Translations under genes and position numbers: made by a program
Shown here: positions 6,090 through 6,543 of the stretch, piece after piece
How positions within the stretch are numbered: the first letter of the stretch is position 1
Layout of the letters: each line of letters opens with the position of its first letter
Source of the DNA: Candidatus Bipolaricaulota bacterium
GTDB lineage: Bacteria; Bipolaricaulota; Bipolaricaulia; RBG-16-55-9; DRXL01
DNA: 6,543 bases
Direction of reading: 5' to 3'
Assembly: GCA_023512665.1 (NCBI GenBank)
Contig: JAILZC010000053.1
Location: 1-6,543 of the forward strand
Notes under the pieces: generated by a model
What the model was told of the DNA's origin: nothing
What the model saw: only the letters and a program-made list of their open reading frames with translations
Database searches by the model: none

Positions 6090-6119
6090 AGCATAGCACA
6101 GATTGGGGGTAGGTGCCAA
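6090..6119 (-). promoter_or_regulatory. Possible sigma-70 promoter for mraY
   Basis: The minus strand has TTGGCA (6119-6114), an 18-nt spacer and TATGCT (6095-6090). The -10 box ends 12 nt before the chosen ATG at 6078, so the transcript would begin about 5 nt before the start codon. No Shine-Dalgarno site is seen. The match is moderate and depends on the chosen start. Confidence 0.5.
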
Positions 6120-6164
6120 TATGCTCTGTGGCAGGAAACCTAAGCACCGATCCATACGTGATTT

Positions 6165-6543
6165 TCATATGTAATTGTTCGAATTACGGTGAGGAAGAGC
6201 AGCCAGGGTAGGTCCTCTTGCGTGGGGGTTAGCCCAGCACCTCCGCCAGTCGGTACCCGTTCCCTCGCTCTCCCAACGCGGCTTGGCCCACTGGTAGCGG
6301 CGATGTACCTCACCCAGCACCGCTTCTCCCCGGGGATGCGCCTCCTGCACCAGGGCCTGCACCAGTTCACAATCCGCGACCCTTCCCGCACTGCGGCCCT
6401 GAGGCCCCAGCTGCTGGGCTTGCTCGCTCAACTCCCGTGTCCGGTGCCGCACCCATGTGCGTACATGCGCCACGCACAGAGGGGGCTTCAGCTCCAGCCG
6501 GTCCGCTACCTCCTTGAAGGCGTCGGCATCATCGAGGTAGCGG
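6165..6543 (-). pseudogene. Decayed transposase-like fragment, entering from the window edge
   Basis: The frame is open from the window edge (codon at 6542) to TGA 6167-6165. It begins RYLDDADAFKEVADRLELK, then LCVAHVRTWVRHRTRELSEQ and AHPRGEAVLGEVHRRYQWAKP. The DDAxxFKxVAxxLxL...CxxHVRxWVxxR pattern resembles the middle-to-C-terminal part of DDE-type transposases, though I cannot name the IS family. After about 6285 the frame turns into Arg/Trp/Pro-rich sequence (WESEGTGTDWRRCWANPHAR), while another frame reads GERGNGYRLAEVLG before a stop at 6231-6229. This suggests a frameshifted, truncated remnant, not an intact gene. The call rests on memory of similar sequences and is uncertain. Confidence 0.45.
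6171..6187. repeat. Short inverted repeat upstream of mraY
   Basis: GTAATT (6171-6176) and AATTAC (6182-6187) form a perfect 6-bp dyad with a 5-nt spacer. It lies at the end of the transposase-like remnant and about 50 nt above the predicted mraY -35 box. It might be an operator half-site pair or the edge of the old insertion; six A/T-rich pairs could also occur by chance. Confidence 0.2.

Noticed and set aside
6079..6168. Longer mraY start at ATG 6168 (361 aa)
   Set aside because: The 30 added residues (MKITYGSVLRFPATEHIG...) do not resemble MraY, precede the first membrane helix and cover the likely promoter.
1..6543. tRNA, rRNA, riboswitch or CRISPR array
   Set aside because: No cloverleaf, conserved rRNA stretch, recognised riboswitch core or regularly spaced repeat was seen on reading either strand; a covariance-model search was not possible.

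Overview
The window comes from a bacterial chromosome: RNase P protein, MraY and a GreA-type factor are all bacterial. I cannot assign a phylum. Base composition is moderately GC-rich, and rnpA is not beside rpmH and yidC. mraY is not seen inside a murein (dcw) cluster either, which suggests a lineage with scattered housekeeping genes. Every gene I can support lies on the minus strand, so transcription runs from high to low coordinates.

Reading in the direction of transcription: (1) 6543-6165 holds the 3' part of a decayed transposase-like gene that enters from the window edge. (2) 6078-5083 is mraY, the lipid I synthase, with its own promoter. (3) 5037-1719 is one large gene for a single-chain Type IIG (Eco57I-like) restriction-modification enzyme. 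It would encode about 1105 residues: an N-terminal PD-(D/E)XK nuclease, an adenine methyltransferase and a target-recognition region. As read it is broken twice, by an in-frame TGA just before the nuclease aspartate and by a one-base frameshift between methyltransferase motif I and NPPW. (4) 1660-686 starts with a tiny ORF that has its own extended -10 promoter and ribosome binding site. It continues with a 179-aa CxxC...HPxCRC protein and a membrane-anchored ComEA-like helix-hairpin-helix protein, the latter two overlapping by ATGA. (5) 682-278 is rnpA, 3 nt after the ComEA-like gene. Its last 23 codons are supplied by a G/C-skewed palindromic repeat. (6) 136-1 is the start of a GreA-like transcription factor gene, with a clear sigma-70 promoter, a 7-bp inverted repeat in its leader and a good Shine-Dalgarno site.

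The housekeeping genes look intact. The restriction-modification gene and transposase remnant look like accessory DNA in decay, although assembly errors could also explain the restriction-modification lesions. I see no RNA gene, CRISPR array or complete mobile element. I did not find a complete new system. The least explained parts are the small ORF plus zinc-motif protein joined to ComEA-like and rnpA, and the capture of repeat DNA as the RnpA C-terminus.
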